From NCBI GenBank assembly GCA_015296075.1, contig DVDV01000264.1, positions 1 to 64,000 on the forward strand: a stretch of 64,000 nucleotides of DNA, in the 5' to 3' direction. The notes under the pieces were generated by a model. That model worked only from the letters and a program-made list of their open reading frames with translations. It ran no database searches and was not told the DNA's origin. This document shows, in pieces, positions 34,475 through 43,708 of this stretch. The stretch comes from Leptolyngbyaceae cyanobacterium M33_DOE_097. Lineage in GTDB: Bacteria; Cyanobacteriota; Cyanobacteriia; Leptolyngbyales; Leptolyngbyaceae. Positions within the stretch are counted from its first letter, which is position 1; the number at the start of each line of letters is the position of its first letter. The position numbers and the translations under genes are program-made.

Positions 34475-34520
34475 GAAGAACCCCATCTCGACTCTTGCGT
34501 TTGATGGGGTTTCTTCAAGA
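34475..34520 (+). terminator. Probable terminator of tal-glgP
   Basis: GAAGAACCCCATC (34475-34487) pairs with GATGGGGTTTCTTC (34503-34516), 13 bp with one bulge. The tail is only mildly T-rich. Confidence 0.6.
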
Positions 34521-34625
34521 TTCTTACCGACCCCTTGACGCTCACAATTTGTCTTCGTAGTCTGAATGTGTCTTACACGACAAGCTTAGAACTCAGAACT
34601 CTATCTCGCACGATTCGGATCAAAC

Positions 34626-35024
34626 ATGAATACCAGCAAAGACCCTAAGTTTTTAGTTGACCACCAGTCCGTTGCTTCGTTAATTAACCAACTCCACGAG
34701 TATTTCAAAGATTCTCATGCTCACTACGAAGTTGAGCGGAGCCAGTTGATGAGTAAGCTCGATACCGTCGATCAAGAACGTGAACTAGAGCTGCATCGCG
34801 AGTTGCGTAAAGTTGAAGCAGAGATTTCTTTATTTAGCGTGTTGAGCGATGCCCTGTCGATCGCCGATCGCATCTTACACACGCGTTCTGTGATGAACGA
34901 GTTAGGTCTTGATAACCCCCTCTACCGGATGCACTGTGAGGCGATTCCTGATGGAGACAACAAAGTTTCGATTCACTGTGAAACGCTGCCAATGGACAGT
35001 GCAGAAGTCACTAGCCGCAATTAA
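34626..35024 (+). CDS. Conserved hypothetical protein
   Basis: A 132-residue helical protein (VDHQSVASLINQLHEYFKDS, then a charged coiled coil VERSQLMSKLDTVDQERELE), ending in a beta-like segment with three Cys/His pairs (RMHCEAIP, VSIHCETLP). No family recognised. It precedes the histidine phosphatase by 14 bases, so they are probably co-transcribed. Confidence 0.7.
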   Translation: MNTSKDPKFLVDHQSVASLINQLHEYFKDSHAHYEVERSQLMSKLDTVDQERELELHRELRKVEAEISLFSVLSDALSIADRILHTRSVMNELGLDNPLYRMHCEAIPDGDNKVSIHCETLPMDSAEVTSRN

Positions 35025-35038
35025 CCTGATCAAACCCC

Positions 35039-35677
35039 ATGGGAGTCAAAATCTATTTCTTACGCCACGGGGAAACGATCTACAGCCGGACCAATAGTTA
35101 TTGCGGTGACACGGATGCAGAGCTAACACCAGAGGGTGAGCAAATGGCCGTTGCGTTTGCCGAAGCCTATCACCCTCTGCCCTGGTTAGCCGTCTATGCC
35201 AGCCCTATGCGCCGCACGATCGCAACGGCTCAGCCCTTATGTAATGCAATTCAAATGGAAATGCAATTGCGTCAGGGCTTAAAAGAAATTGCTTATGGTG
35301 ACTGGGAAACCAAAAACGCCCAGATTGTTAAGCAAACGTACCCTGACGAGTATACCCGCTGGGTAGCAGAACCCGCGTGGCATGCGCCCCCTGGCGGCGA
35401 AACGTCTCTGCAAATTGCCAATCGCGCCTTACCAGTGATTGCTGAAATTGAGGCAACCTACTCTGAAGGGAATGTGCTGGTTGTTTCGCATAAAGCAACG
35501 ATACGGATCATTTTGTGTAGCTTACTGGGCATCGATTTGGGGCGCTATCGCGATCGCCTGGATGTCCCCGCTGGCTCGCTCAGTGTTGTTGCGTTTGAGA
35601 AATATGGGCCGCGCCTAGAACGGTTGGGCGATCGCTCGTATATGCCAGCCCATCTACATCATCTTCCGGGCAGTTAA
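35039..35677 (+). CDS. Histidine phosphatase (phosphoglycerate mutase-like)
   Basis: A 212-residue branch-1 histidine phosphatase. The catalytic motif LRHGET is at residues 8-13, the second Arg in YASPMRRTIATAQ, and the acid Glu/His in VVSHKATIRI. Such proteins dephosphorylate small sugars or phosphoproteins; it lacks the length of cofactor-dependent phosphoglycerate mutase. Close to the upstream hypothetical gene and 190 bases before pta. Confidence 0.92.
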   Translation: MGVKIYFLRHGETIYSRTNSYCGDTDAELTPEGEQMAVAFAEAYHPLPWLAVYASPMRRTIATAQPLCNAIQMEMQLRQGLKEIAYGDWETKNAQIVKQTYPDEYTRWVAEPAWHAPPGGETSLQIANRALPVIAEIEATYSEGNVLVVSHKATIRIILCSLLGIDLGRYRDRLDVPAGSLSVVAFEKYGPRLERLGDRSYMPAHLHHLPGS

Positions 35678-35866
35678 TTGGCTCACCACGCAATGTACGA
35701 TACTTCATCCCTACTTTTTACTTGCTAAGCTAAAAAAACAAATCCCAACGCTTTCCTCCTGCGTCGTTTGGGAATAATAGGCTTAACGATAATCAGAAGC
35801 TTAGTAGAAACTGAGTTTAGCAAAAGTGCCAGACTGATTACCTTCCATCTTAAAAAAGGGATGCAG

Positions 35867-37981
35867 ATGTCACAAAATCTCTACATTGCAGCAATTGAAC
35901 CTGGCAGCGGCAAATCTCTCGTAATGCTGGGTTTGATGGAGCTACTCTCAAAACGCATTCATCGGGTTGGCTTTTTTCGCCCTGTGATTCATGCCAGTAA
36001 CCGCTCCAATCAAGATATTGAGTTAGTTCGCGATCGCTACAGTTTGAACTATCCCCACGAGTATTTTTTTGCGCTCACCCATGCCGAAGCTCGTCGTCTG
36101 ATCGCAAATGGCGAAACCGATGAGTTGCTCAAACGCATTATTGAGAAGTATCGGGTGATTGAACGTGAATGTGATTTTGTCTTGTGCGAAGGCACTGACT
36201 CACTCGACATTGACTCCGCCTTTGTGGATAACTTTAATGCTGAGGTGGCGAATCATCTAGCTGCCCCTTTATTACTGGTTGCAAATGGGCAGGGACGCAC
36301 CACCGAAGAGGTGATTAGCGCAGTTAGAACCGAACGGGATGCGTTCTTAGAGGCAGGTTGCACGATCGCAGCGACCGTGGTTAACCGCGTCTCACCTGAT
36401 TGTGTTGGGGACACGGTTCAGCAGCTCAACACAATTTTGGATGGAACAGATCCCGTGTTTGTGTTGCCCGAAGACCCTGTGTTGGCAAAGCCTACGATCG
36501 CAGAAGTGGCGGATGCTGTGAATGCTCAATTTATTCATGGCGATCGCGAACACCTCAACCGCGAGGTGTTGGTTACGAAAGTGGCGGCTATGCAGATTCC
36601 CAATTTTTTGAGTCGGATGCAAGAAGGCAGTTTGATTTTAGTGCCGAGCGATCGCGCCGACATCATCCTTACCTGCATGGCGGCTACCTTTTCTGACAAC
36701 TGCCCCAACATTGCTGGTTTAATTCTCACGGGCGGTCTAGAGCTTGCATCAGCTGTCCAAAATCTGTTGAAGGGGTCTCGCTGGAATATTCCCATCTTTA
36801 GTGTCAGCAGCGACACGTTTGAAACGGTTACAGCAGTTAACCGGGTGAGATCGCAACTGACCTATGACAATCACCGCAAAATTGCAGCGGCGCTGGGTTT
36901 ATTTGAAACGTATGTGGATAGCAACCAAATGGCGGAGTGCATCTCGGTTTCGCGCTCTGATCGGGTCACACCCTTGATGTTTGAGTATGACTTGATTGAA
37001 CGCGCCAAAACCCAGCGGCAACATATCGTGTTGCCTGAAGGCAGCGAGGAGCGCATTCTTCAAGCTGCAGAAATTCTATTGAGACGCGGTGTAGTTGATC
37101 TGACGCTGCTGGGGAATGAGGCGCAAATTCGCGAAAAAATTGCCACGCTCGGCTTAAGTCTCGATGCCGCTCGCATTGTCGATCCATTTCAGTCTGAGTG
37201 GTATGACGACTTTGCTCAAACCTACTTTGAGTTACGGCAGCACAAGGGCATCACGCTGGATTATGCACGCGATGTGATGCACGACATCAGCTACTTTGGC
37301 ACGATGATGGTCTACCACGGCAAAGCCGATGGCATGGTGTCAGGCTCGGTCAACACAACAGCTCATACAATCCGTCCGGCGCTTGAGTTCATTCGCACGA
37401 TGCCCGGTTGCTCAATTGTGTCGAGTGTTTTTCTCATGTGTTTAGAAGACCGCGTGTTAGTTTATGGCGACTGCGCGGTGAATCCAAACCCGAATGCACA
37501 ACAGCTAGCCGACATTGCGATCAGCTCGGCCGAGACGGCCCAAACCTTTGGTATCGAACCGTTAATTGCGATGCTGTCTTACTCCACAGGCGAATCAGGC
37601 AAAGGCGAAGAGGTCGAAAAAGTGCGCGAGGCAACTCAAATTGTGCGACGGCAACGGCCTGACCTGCAAGTTGAAGGGCCAATTCAATACGATGCAGCCG
37701 TGGATGAAAATGTCGCTAAAACAAAGCTGCCTGATAGCAAAGTGGCAGGTCATGCAACGGTGTTCATCTTCCCAGATTTGAATACGGGCAACAACACTTA
37801 CAAAGCGGTGCAGCGGTCGGCGAATGCGGTGGCGATCGGCCCGGTTTTGCAGGGGTTAAAGAAGCCTGTGAATGATCTGAGTCGCGGTTGTACTGTGACG
37901 GATATTGTGAATACCGTAGCCATTACAGCGATTCAAGCGCAGGCGATCGCGCAACAAGTCCCGGCTTTAGCGCTCGTGTAA
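35867..37981 (+). CDS. pta: Phosphate acetyltransferase
   Basis: A 704-residue long-type Pta that interconverts acetyl-CoA and acetyl phosphate. Domains are an N-terminal P-loop domain (AAIEPGSGKSLVMLG near residue 8), a DRTGG middle domain (about 215-330) and the C-terminal PTA_PTB catalytic domain (about 375-700) with LPEGSEERILQAA, MVSGSVNTTAHTIRPAL, NPNPNAQQLADIA and KPVNDLSRGCTV. The ATG at 35867 follows AAGGG with a six-base spacing; an ATG six bases upstream is possible. With glgP it suggests fermentation or acetate overflow. Confidence 0.96.
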   Translation: MSQNLYIAAIEPGSGKSLVMLGLMELLSKRIHRVGFFRPVIHASNRSNQDIELVRDRYSLNYPHEYFFALTHAEARRLIANGETDELLKRIIEKYRVIERECDFVLCEGTDSLDIDSAFVDNFNAEVANHLAAPLLLVANGQGRTTEEVISAVRTERDAFLEAGCTIAATVVNRVSPDCVGDTVQQLNTILDGTDPVFVLPEDPVLAKPTIAEVADAVNAQFIHGDREHLNREVLVTKVAAMQIPNFLSRMQEGSLILVPSDRADIILTCMAATFSDNCPNIAGLILTGGLELASAVQNLLKGSRWNIPIFSVSSDTFETVTAVNRVRSQLTYDNHRKIAAALGLFETYVDSNQMAECISVSRSDRVTPLMFEYDLIERAKTQRQHIVLPEGSEERILQAAEILLRRGVVDLTLLGNEAQIREKIATLGLSLDAARIVDPFQSEWYDDFAQTYFELRQHKGITLDYARDVMHDISYFGTMMVYHGKADGMVSGSVNTTAHTIRPALEFIRTMPGCSIVSSVFLMCLEDRVLVYGDCAVNPNPNAQQLADIAISSAETAQTFGIEPLIAMLSYSTGESGKGEEVEKVREATQIVRRQRPDLQVEGPIQYDAAVDENVAKTKLPDSKVAGHATVFIFPDLNTGNNTYKAVQRSANAVAIGPVLQGLKKPVNDLSRGCTVTDIVNTVAITAIQAQAIAQQVPALALV

Positions 37982-37998
37982 AGCCATTCAGCCATGCG

Positions 37999-38274
37999 CT
38001 ACACCCCTTCTAACCCCTGCTCCGTAACACGATAACGAATTGCACCTTTGGCCGTTTCAGGGTTCACCACCACGCCCTTTTGCGTCACCACGATCGCCCC
38101 GCTGTTAGCCAACTCGCAGCCAACTTCACGCACAAGCGGCATCAGCGCACGCCAATCGGTAGGATTCAGACTGCGAGCTACCTCAGAGGGACAGATGGTT
38201 TTCTGCAACCCCCGCGATCGCACTTTGGCTAAAATAACTTTGCGAATTACCTCCGGCCCGCAGGCTTCAGGCAT
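37999..38274 (-). CDS. DUF3253 protein
   Basis: A 91-residue protein of the DUF3253 family (VIRKVILAKVRSRGLQKTIC, PSEVARSLNP, WRALMPLVREVGCELANSG, VVTQKGVVVNPETAKGAIRYRV; each seen as a block). The fold is probably a winged helix, with unknown function. Its start overlaps the end of the TetR gene by eight bases, which indicates translational coupling. Confidence 0.82.
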   Translation of the reverse strand: MPEACGPEVIRKVILAKVRSRGLQKTICPSEVARSLNPTDWRALMPLVREVGCELANSGAIVVTQKGVVVNPETAKGAIRYRVTEQGLEGV

Positions 38275-38887
38275 CTTTGACCAATACCCCGTTTAAGAAG
38301 ATGTCAGCCATCTCTTCAGCCATTTGCTGCATCTCAGCTGGGGAAGTATTTTCACCCATAATTGTGCCTTGACTGAAACCAGCGACAGTAAACATGCCCA
38401 AAAACACGCGAGCCACCGTACGCGGATTCATCGGGCGGTAAGTGCCTTGATCCATTGCGGTTTGAAAGAATGCTTCCGTCACATCCGTCATTTTGTTGAT
38501 CACTTCGGTTTGGATGCGATCGCGTAACTCTGAATGAAACTGCGCTTCCATAAAACAGACCCGCAGCAAATCAGCATTCTGGTGCAGGTGCAGCATCCGT
38601 CGTCGCATCACTTGCGCCACTGCTTTATAGCTGCCCATTTCACTCAACTCGGTCAGCAAATCCGTCAGCAACTCTACCCAACCCTGACTGACTACTTCCA
38701 CCAAAATGGCTTTCTTGTTGGTGAAATAGCGAAACAACGTGCCCTCTGCTACGCCTGCTGCCTCTGCCAGATCACGCGTAGTTGTGCCGTCATAGCCACG
38801 GCGCGAAAACAAACGTAATGCCGCTTTCAAAATTCGACTGCGCGTCTCTGTTTCGGCGGGAGGCGGTTGATACGAAGCGCGTAGCAT
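38267..38887 (-). CDS. TetR-family transcription regulator
   Basis: A 206-residue TetR regulator. The N-terminal helix-turn-helix is at residues about 15-60: RILKAALRLFSRRGYDGTTT, DLAEAAGVAEGTLFRYFTNK. The C-terminal ligand domain is variable, so its ligand is unknown. I use the ATG at 38887; the ATG-equivalent at 38914 would add nine residues. It is translationally coupled to the DUF3253 gene and divergent from the Fur-family gene, with a shared 221-base intergenic region holding a palindrome. Confidence 0.9.
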   Translation of the reverse strand: MLRASYQPPPAETETRSRILKAALRLFSRRGYDGTTTRDLAEAAGVAEGTLFRYFTNKKAILVEVVSQGWVELLTDLLTELSEMGSYKAVAQVMRRRMLHLHQNADLLRVCFMEAQFHSELRDRIQTEVINKMTDVTEAFFQTAMDQGTYRPMNPRTVARVFLGMFTVAGFSQGTIMGENTSPAEMQQMAEEMADIFLNGVLVKDA

Positions 38888-39057
38888 AGACAAGCCTGCT
38901 CTCGAAACATACAAGTAGGCTTATTCTGCAATGATCTTTTGGGAAACGGTTGGGGCTGTAATGAATCTTACAAAGAGTCGTATCATAGGATTCTAAAACA
39001 AAGTTGTAGCGAGTTTGCTTTAGCATGTGATACAACGGTAGTAACGAATGCGAGCAT

Positions 39058-39072
39058 TGTAAGACTTACAAC
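39058..39072. promoter_or_regulatory. 7-1-7 palindrome, likely Fur-family operator
   Basis: TTGTAAG-A-CTTACAA is a perfect 7-1-7 inverted repeat, the geometry of Fur/PerR/Zur boxes. It is 36 bases upstream of the Fur-family ATG. A half site CTTACAA occurs about 100 bases upstream, near 38970. Autoregulation is inferred. Confidence 0.6.
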
Positions 39073-39108
39073 GGCGCAGTTTTAAAGTAAGCCCTGAGGG
39101 CAGTTTTT

Positions 39109-39570
39109 ATGCAAAACGACGCGACGACTTTGAAACCTATTCGCTCTCTCGACGATGCGCTTGATCGTTGCCAAACGTTAGGGATGCGCCTCAGTCGTCA
39201 ACGTCGCTATATCTTAGAGCTGCTCTGGCAAGAAAAAGAGCATCTTTCTGCTCGCGAAATTTACGATCGCCTCAACCGTCAGGGCAAAGAGATTGGGCAC
39301 ACTTCGGTTTATCAAAATTTAGAAGCACTATCTGAGCAGGGCATTATTGAATGCATTGAGCGGTCTGATGGGCGGCTCTATGGCAATATCAGCGATGCCC
39401 ATAGCCATGTTAATTGCATCGACACACAACAGATTTTAGATGTGCATGTGCAACTTCCAGAAGAGTTAGTTCGTCAAGTAGAAGCACAAACCGGGGTTCG
39501 CATCACCGAATATCACATTGATTTCTACGGTTATCGCAACAAATCCGATTCAGGCTCTACCGAAGCGTAA
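39109..39570 (+). CDS. Fur-family transcription regulator (FurC/PerR-like)
   Basis: A 153-residue Fur-family repressor. The winged helix is at about 25-95 (RLSRQRRYILELLWQEKEHL, then GHTSVYQNLEALSEQG), followed by the metal-binding dimer domain with AHSHVNCID and EYHIDFYGYR. The two CxxC structural-zinc motifs of many Fur proteins are missing, as in the cyanobacterial FurC/PerR group to which it looks most similar; this subgroup assignment is from memory. It probably senses peroxide or metal. A palindromic operator lies just upstream. Confidence 0.88.
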   Translation: MQNDATTLKPIRSLDDALDRCQTLGMRLSRQRRYILELLWQEKEHLSAREIYDRLNRQGKEIGHTSVYQNLEALSEQGIIECIERSDGRLYGNISDAHSHVNCIDTQQILDVHVQLPEELVRQVEAQTGVRITEYHIDFYGYRNKSDSGSTEA

Positions 39571-39961
39571 GTTAGAGTGTCATTAACTTACATTCTCTGA
39601 TAGTTGCAAAATTTGCTGTCCGTTCTAAAATAACGGTACAGGAGTTCTTAAAGTCTTCAGGACTTAAGTAGATGAATTAGGTGCTGTCATTCTAGGCGAT
39701 GACACAGCGCAGCCTGCGGCAAGCTTGGAGGCTTCAAAAAGCTTTGCTACACCATGCTTCGTATCCGTAGCCAACAGCACTCCTTTCATTGCATCAGTCT
39801 CAGTTTTGTACCAATGAGAGGTGTAGCTATTTGGCTAATACTCTCAGCTTTAGTCTTTCGCTAGGGTGTTGATTATCGACGTTGGCTTGAGACCTGACGG
39901 TACAAGCGTCAAAAATTTAAATTAACTCTACGGTTGCTTGGTGTGAGAGGCAAGAAAGCCG
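39571..39961. other. Intergenic, nothing recognised
   Basis: About 390 bases between the Fur-family gene and the repeat protein. No coding frame, terminator or RNA gene is supported. It should contain the promoter of the next gene. Confidence 0.5.
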
Positions 39962-42184
39962 ATGGAAAATAGTTCGGCGGGTACGCATGGAAATGACAAT
40001 GGCGGCGATCAACACGCTTATCTCCCAGATGGCGAAGCGATCGCGTTTGAAGGTTTGCCCAATCAGGCAAATCTAGCTTCAGAGGCTGTCAATGGGGTTG
40101 AACCAGGTGACACGAGGGATGGCTTGCAGATTGCGGCTGATCTATCGTCGCCTCAACGACGCTTGCGAATTTCAGCGCTGCCCTTACCTCTGATCTTTTT
40201 GGGCATTCTGACAGGGGTGACGGGGGTGGGTGCGGGTGCATTCTGGCGCTTGTTGAGCCTGCCACCTCTGCCTACCTGCAAAACGATTGACGCTAACGTT
40301 GAAGAAAGCGATCGGCTTTACTGTGCTGAGCAAGCCATTCGTGCGGGTGAACCCGGTGCGTTGTTAGCCGGACTCCGCATGGTTAAGACCTGGCCTGCCG
40401 ATAGCCCCCTTTTTACCCGTGCCCAGGGGTTAGCCGCCGAATGGTCAGATGCCCTGCTAACCGTTGCGCGAATCTCTGCTGAAAAAGACAAGTTAGAAGA
40501 AGCGATTACGCTCGCCAAAACGATTCCCGGCAACGTTCCGATTTATGACGAAGCGCGGCAAGCGATCGCCACCTGGGAAACACTGAAAAATCGAGCAAAA
40601 ACGACTGAAGAGAAAGCAATCCAGGCACTTAAACGCCAACAATGGTATGCAGCGGAACGGCAAATCGCATTGTTAGCTGACATCGGTGGTGGCAAGAATG
40701 TCCAGCGATCGCTGCAACTCAAACAACGCCTCAAAAATGAGCGCTTAGCGTATCTCAAGCTGCAACCCGTTCGACATTTCATTAAGGTGGGTCGCTTTGC
40801 CGATATGGAAGCTGTTAACCGCATGGTGCAACGGGCGCAGCAAATTCCGCCTGACAGTTATGTGCGTGCCCTGGCAAACCGGGAAGTTGATCGGATTGTG
40901 GCTGGCGTTAACAAAATTGTGAGTCAGCGGCTCGCTAATCAAGACTTTGCGGGCGCTGTCGCGATCGCGGCAGCCTTTCCTAAGACGGTGACAGCGCCAA
41001 CCCTGGTGCGCGATATTCTGGCTTATCAGCAAGCTGAACCTTTACGTCAGGCGACTTTAACCAATCAGTCGATTTCACAACGTCTGTTTCAACTTTGGGC
41101 GGTGCTGCCTCAACTGCAACGAATTCAGTCCAATAGTTTGGTGTACCCCAAAGCAAAGCAGTTGCTGCCGACTCTGCAAAGTCAAATGCAAGACCTGACT
41201 CGCTTGCATGCTGCTACGGCAGTGGCTAGCAAAAAAGAAGCTGCGAGTTATCAACAAGCGATTCAACTGGCGGCGGCTGTACAACCCAATCGTCCCTATC
41301 GTTTGGTGGCCCAGTCGTTGATTGCGCGTTGGCAAAAAGACTTGCAGTATGCCCAAGACCGCCCGATTTTGCAGCAAGCAGAGGCGCGGGCAGCCAGCAC
41401 AACCGTAGAAGGGTTACAAGAGGGCATCCAAATTGCCCGTAAGATTGCTCCCAACCGCGTCTTGAGGGCTGATGCAGAAGCCGCGATCGCCCGCTGGACT
41501 CGACTGATCCAAATCCAGGAAGATCGCCCCATTCTGCAACAAGCCCAAGCTCTGGCGCAACAGGGTAATTTGCAGCCAGCGATTCAACTCGCCAGCAAGA
41601 TTGGCCCCAATCGGGCCCTTTCGCCCCAGGCGAAAACCGTGATTCAACGCTGGACGGGCTTAATTCAAATGGCAGAAGATCGCCCAGTTTTGACACGGGC
41701 ACGCACCCTCGCCGCGCGTGGTTCGCTAGGCGGCGCGATCAATGTTGCCAGCCAAATTGCACCCGGACGCGCCCTCTATAGTGAAGCACGCTCTGCGATC
41801 GCGCAGTGGGCAGGGCAAATTGAGGCCATTCGGCAGGCAGAGCGGCAACGCCAGTTGGAGTTAGCACAACGGGCCGAAGCCGCCCGCCGAGCAGCCATGC
41901 GTCCTGCCGCAGTCGTTAGCGATCGGGCTGAATCAACTACGGCTGAGCCACAATCGACACGTAGACGGTCAGCGGTTGAGGCTCCGACTGAAGGGCAGCC
42001 CATTCGATCTCGTCGCCGCACTGTGGTTGAACCGCCAGCCCCCAAGCCAGCACCTGCGCCACCGCCCGCACCCGCACCCGCACCGACTCAAGAGGCTCCG
42101 GCTGAGTTACCCCCGGCTGAACCCACACCTGCAGCGCCAGCCCCTGTTGTCGTGCCAACTGTGCCAGAGTTGCCCCCTCCTTAA
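39962..42184 (+). CDS. Membrane-anchored repeat protein with Pro-rich tail, unknown
   Basis: A 740-residue protein. An acidic N-terminal cytoplasmic part (about 1-75) is followed by one membrane span (LPLIFLGILTGVTGVGAGAF, about 75-95). The rest is helical and TPR-like; from about residue 440 to 620 a 52-residue unit recurs, with the pattern I-[AG]-P-N-R-x-L..A-x-x-x-I-x-R-W..E-D-R-P-[IV]-L. Alternating Pro/Ala/Glu runs form the last 80 residues. No catalytic motif is seen. It may be a scaffold; similar repeat proteins occur in cyanobacteria without known function. Confidence 0.85.
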   Translation: MENSSAGTHGNDNGGDQHAYLPDGEAIAFEGLPNQANLASEAVNGVEPGDTRDGLQIAADLSSPQRRLRISALPLPLIFLGILTGVTGVGAGAFWRLLSLPPLPTCKTIDANVEESDRLYCAEQAIRAGEPGALLAGLRMVKTWPADSPLFTRAQGLAAEWSDALLTVARISAEKDKLEEAITLAKTIPGNVPIYDEARQAIATWETLKNRAKTTEEKAIQALKRQQWYAAERQIALLADIGGGKNVQRSLQLKQRLKNERLAYLKLQPVRHFIKVGRFADMEAVNRMVQRAQQIPPDSYVRALANREVDRIVAGVNKIVSQRLANQDFAGAVAIAAAFPKTVTAPTLVRDILAYQQAEPLRQATLTNQSISQRLFQLWAVLPQLQRIQSNSLVYPKAKQLLPTLQSQMQDLTRLHAATAVASKKEAASYQQAIQLAAAVQPNRPYRLVAQSLIARWQKDLQYAQDRPILQQAEARAASTTVEGLQEGIQIARKIAPNRVLRADAEAAIARWTRLIQIQEDRPILQQAQALAQQGNLQPAIQLASKIGPNRALSPQAKTVIQRWTGLIQMAEDRPVLTRARTLAARGSLGGAINVASQIAPGRALYSEARSAIAQWAGQIEAIRQAERQRQLELAQRAEAARRAAMRPAAVVSDRAESTTAEPQSTRRRSAVEAPTEGQPIRSRRRTVVEPPAPKPAPAPPPAPAPAPTQEAPAELPPAEPTPAAPAPVVVPTVPELPPP

Positions 42185-42263
42185 ATTGCGGCAATTACAG
42201 CCATAGCACCGGACGAAGGCTGACCGGGGCGAACCCTACACTCCCAACAAGCTGGACAAACCA

Positions 42264-42316
42264 TGACCCGACCGACTCCTAAATTTCACGTAGGTTGATT
42301 GGAGTCAGCCGGGTCA
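42264..42316. terminator. Hairpin between convergent genes
   Basis: TGACCCG and GACTCC (42264-42279) pair with GGAGTC and CGGGTCA (42301-42316), with a three-base internal mismatch. There is no T run on either side, so termination in either direction is only possible, not certain. Confidence 0.4.
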
Positions 42317-42366
42317 ATTGTCGTTTAGAAATGGTGTCTTCGCTAGCAGGCGATCGCTCTATCCAA

Positions 42367-42933
42367 CTAAGCGGCAGCGACTGTTTTACCCACCGTAGAA
42401 ACTAGCAGCACATCCACTTGTTCATCCTTAGGTTGGTGCAACTGCACTTCAACATTAGGACCAAAGAAGTTGGTCATCTTTTCTTGTTTTTGCTGCCAGA
42501 TCTCAAAAGGAATCATCGGCGAGTCAAACTCAAGCACCAGCGTGTAAGCTCCATCAGTTGAGATTTCACGAATGCCTTTTAATAGAGGCCGCTCTTCATC
42601 GGTTGGGCTTAAACCCAAATGCGATAAGGTGGAGTCAAGATGCGCCTCTTGACCATAACGATAACGAGTGACATCTTTGCGAATCTGGTTTTGTGTAGCC
42701 GTTGCTTGGCGATCGCGCAGAGCCACTAACGCTTCCGTGGGTTGTTCGGTATAAGGCGTAGGTTTTAGTTCAGCGGCTTTTAGCGCAAAACCACCCAGCA
42801 ATAGCGGGATACCATAGAAAAAGCCAGCTAGATTGAGGGTTGCGTTACCACTAAAATAGGCAGCAAAGCCGATGATAGTAATCACGCCCCCAACAGTCAT
42901 ACCCAAGCTTCCTAACGAAATCTGCCGTAACAT
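42367..42933 (-). CDS. DUF2854 membrane protein
   Basis: A 188-residue protein of the DUF2854 family, conserved in cyanobacteria and plant plastids. Two membrane spans near the N terminus (LGMTVGGVITIIGFAAYF and LNLAGFFYGIPLLLGGFAL) are followed by a soluble domain with TRYRYGQEAHLDSTLSHLGL and YTLVLEFDSPMIPFEIWQ. The function is not known; a plastid location for plant homologs suggests a thylakoid role. Two direct repeats lie upstream of its start. Confidence 0.88.
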   Translation of the reverse strand: MLRQISLGSLGMTVGGVITIIGFAAYFSGNATLNLAGFFYGIPLLLGGFALKAAELKPTPYTEQPTEALVALRDRQATATQNQIRKDVTRYRYGQEAHLDSTLSHLGLSPTDEERPLLKGIREISTDGAYTLVLEFDSPMIPFEIWQQKQEKMTNFFGPNVEVQLHQPKDEQVDVLLVSTVGKTVAAA

Positions 42934-42984
42934 AAAAGAAGAACCTGCTCACTGCGAAAGTGCGATCAGTTCTATTATCTCGTT

Positions 42985-43030
42985 GTCAGCCCTAAATTTT
43001 GCTCCTATCAAAGGTCAGCCTTAAATTTTG
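42985..43030. repeat. Direct repeat pair upstream of DUF2854 gene
   Basis: GTCAGCCCTAAATTTTG (42985-43001) and GTCAGCCTTAAATTTTG (43014-43030) differ at one base and are 29 bases apart. They lie 52-97 bases upstream of the DUF2854 start and could bind a regulator on one DNA face every three turns. Confidence 0.45.
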
Positions 43031-43101
43031 TTACTTATTTAATTTAATCTGGGAACAATTTATTCTACTGCTGCTGGGCAGTCTACCTGATTTAACGTCA
43101 A

Positions 43102-43140
43102 AGGGGTGGGGGTTACATCCCCAGCTAGGGTTCCACCCCT
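43102..43140. other. Inverted repeat, GC-rich hairpin
   Basis: AGGGGTGG (43102-43109) pairs with CCACCCCT (43133-43140); an inner GGGG/CCCC pair may extend it. No T run follows in either direction. Role unknown. Confidence 0.45.
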
Positions 43141-43229
43141 GTACCTTCCAGTCGTAACCCATTAGGCTAAGGCTATAACCGTTCTCACGCCCTCTCACCC
43201 GACTCGGTGCAATCGTTTATAGGATCTTT

Positions 43230-43487
43230 ATGCTGCAAGATGAAAGCCAGGTATTGCCACAGAAAGCGAAACTTATGGAGCAGCTCAACTCGCTCAAACG
43301 CGAGGATGAGATGCTGTACAACATTTTGGCAATTGATATTTGGGCCCTTGCAAAGACAATGGATGAGTACCAACCTGGTTTTTGGTCTCTCTTCATGAAA
43401 AACCGCGAACAGGCCCTCAAACGATTTTTAGATGAGATGATTAAGGCTAAGCCTGCGGATACAAAGCGTCCTCCCTTCTTGCGATAG
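43230..43487 (+). CDS. Small conserved hypothetical protein
   Basis: An 85-residue charged helical protein (QKAKLMEQLNSLKREDEMLY, then NILAIDIWALAKTMDEYQPG and WSLFMKNREQALKRFLDEM). No membrane span or motif. AGGA lies eight bases before the ATG. Function unknown. Confidence 0.65.
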   Translation: MLQDESQVLPQKAKLMEQLNSLKREDEMLYNILAIDIWALAKTMDEYQPGFWSLFMKNREQALKRFLDEMIKAKPADTKRPPFLR

Positions 43488-43708
43488 GCTAATCGCTGGA
43501 AAAAATTGGTCGCTTTCATCTTTGGCTAGATACAGAGCCCCCCCCTGACTCCACTAGAATGGTCTCGTAGCGTATAGACCTACGGTTTATGCGCTTAAGA
43601 GGAAGTGTCAAACGGTCAGGCGTTTAGCCAAAGTTGACGATTGGCCGAGTCTGTAACCGAACCAGAGATCGCTGCGTTTATTGTCATAGAGTGGAAGGAG
43701 TTATCAGC

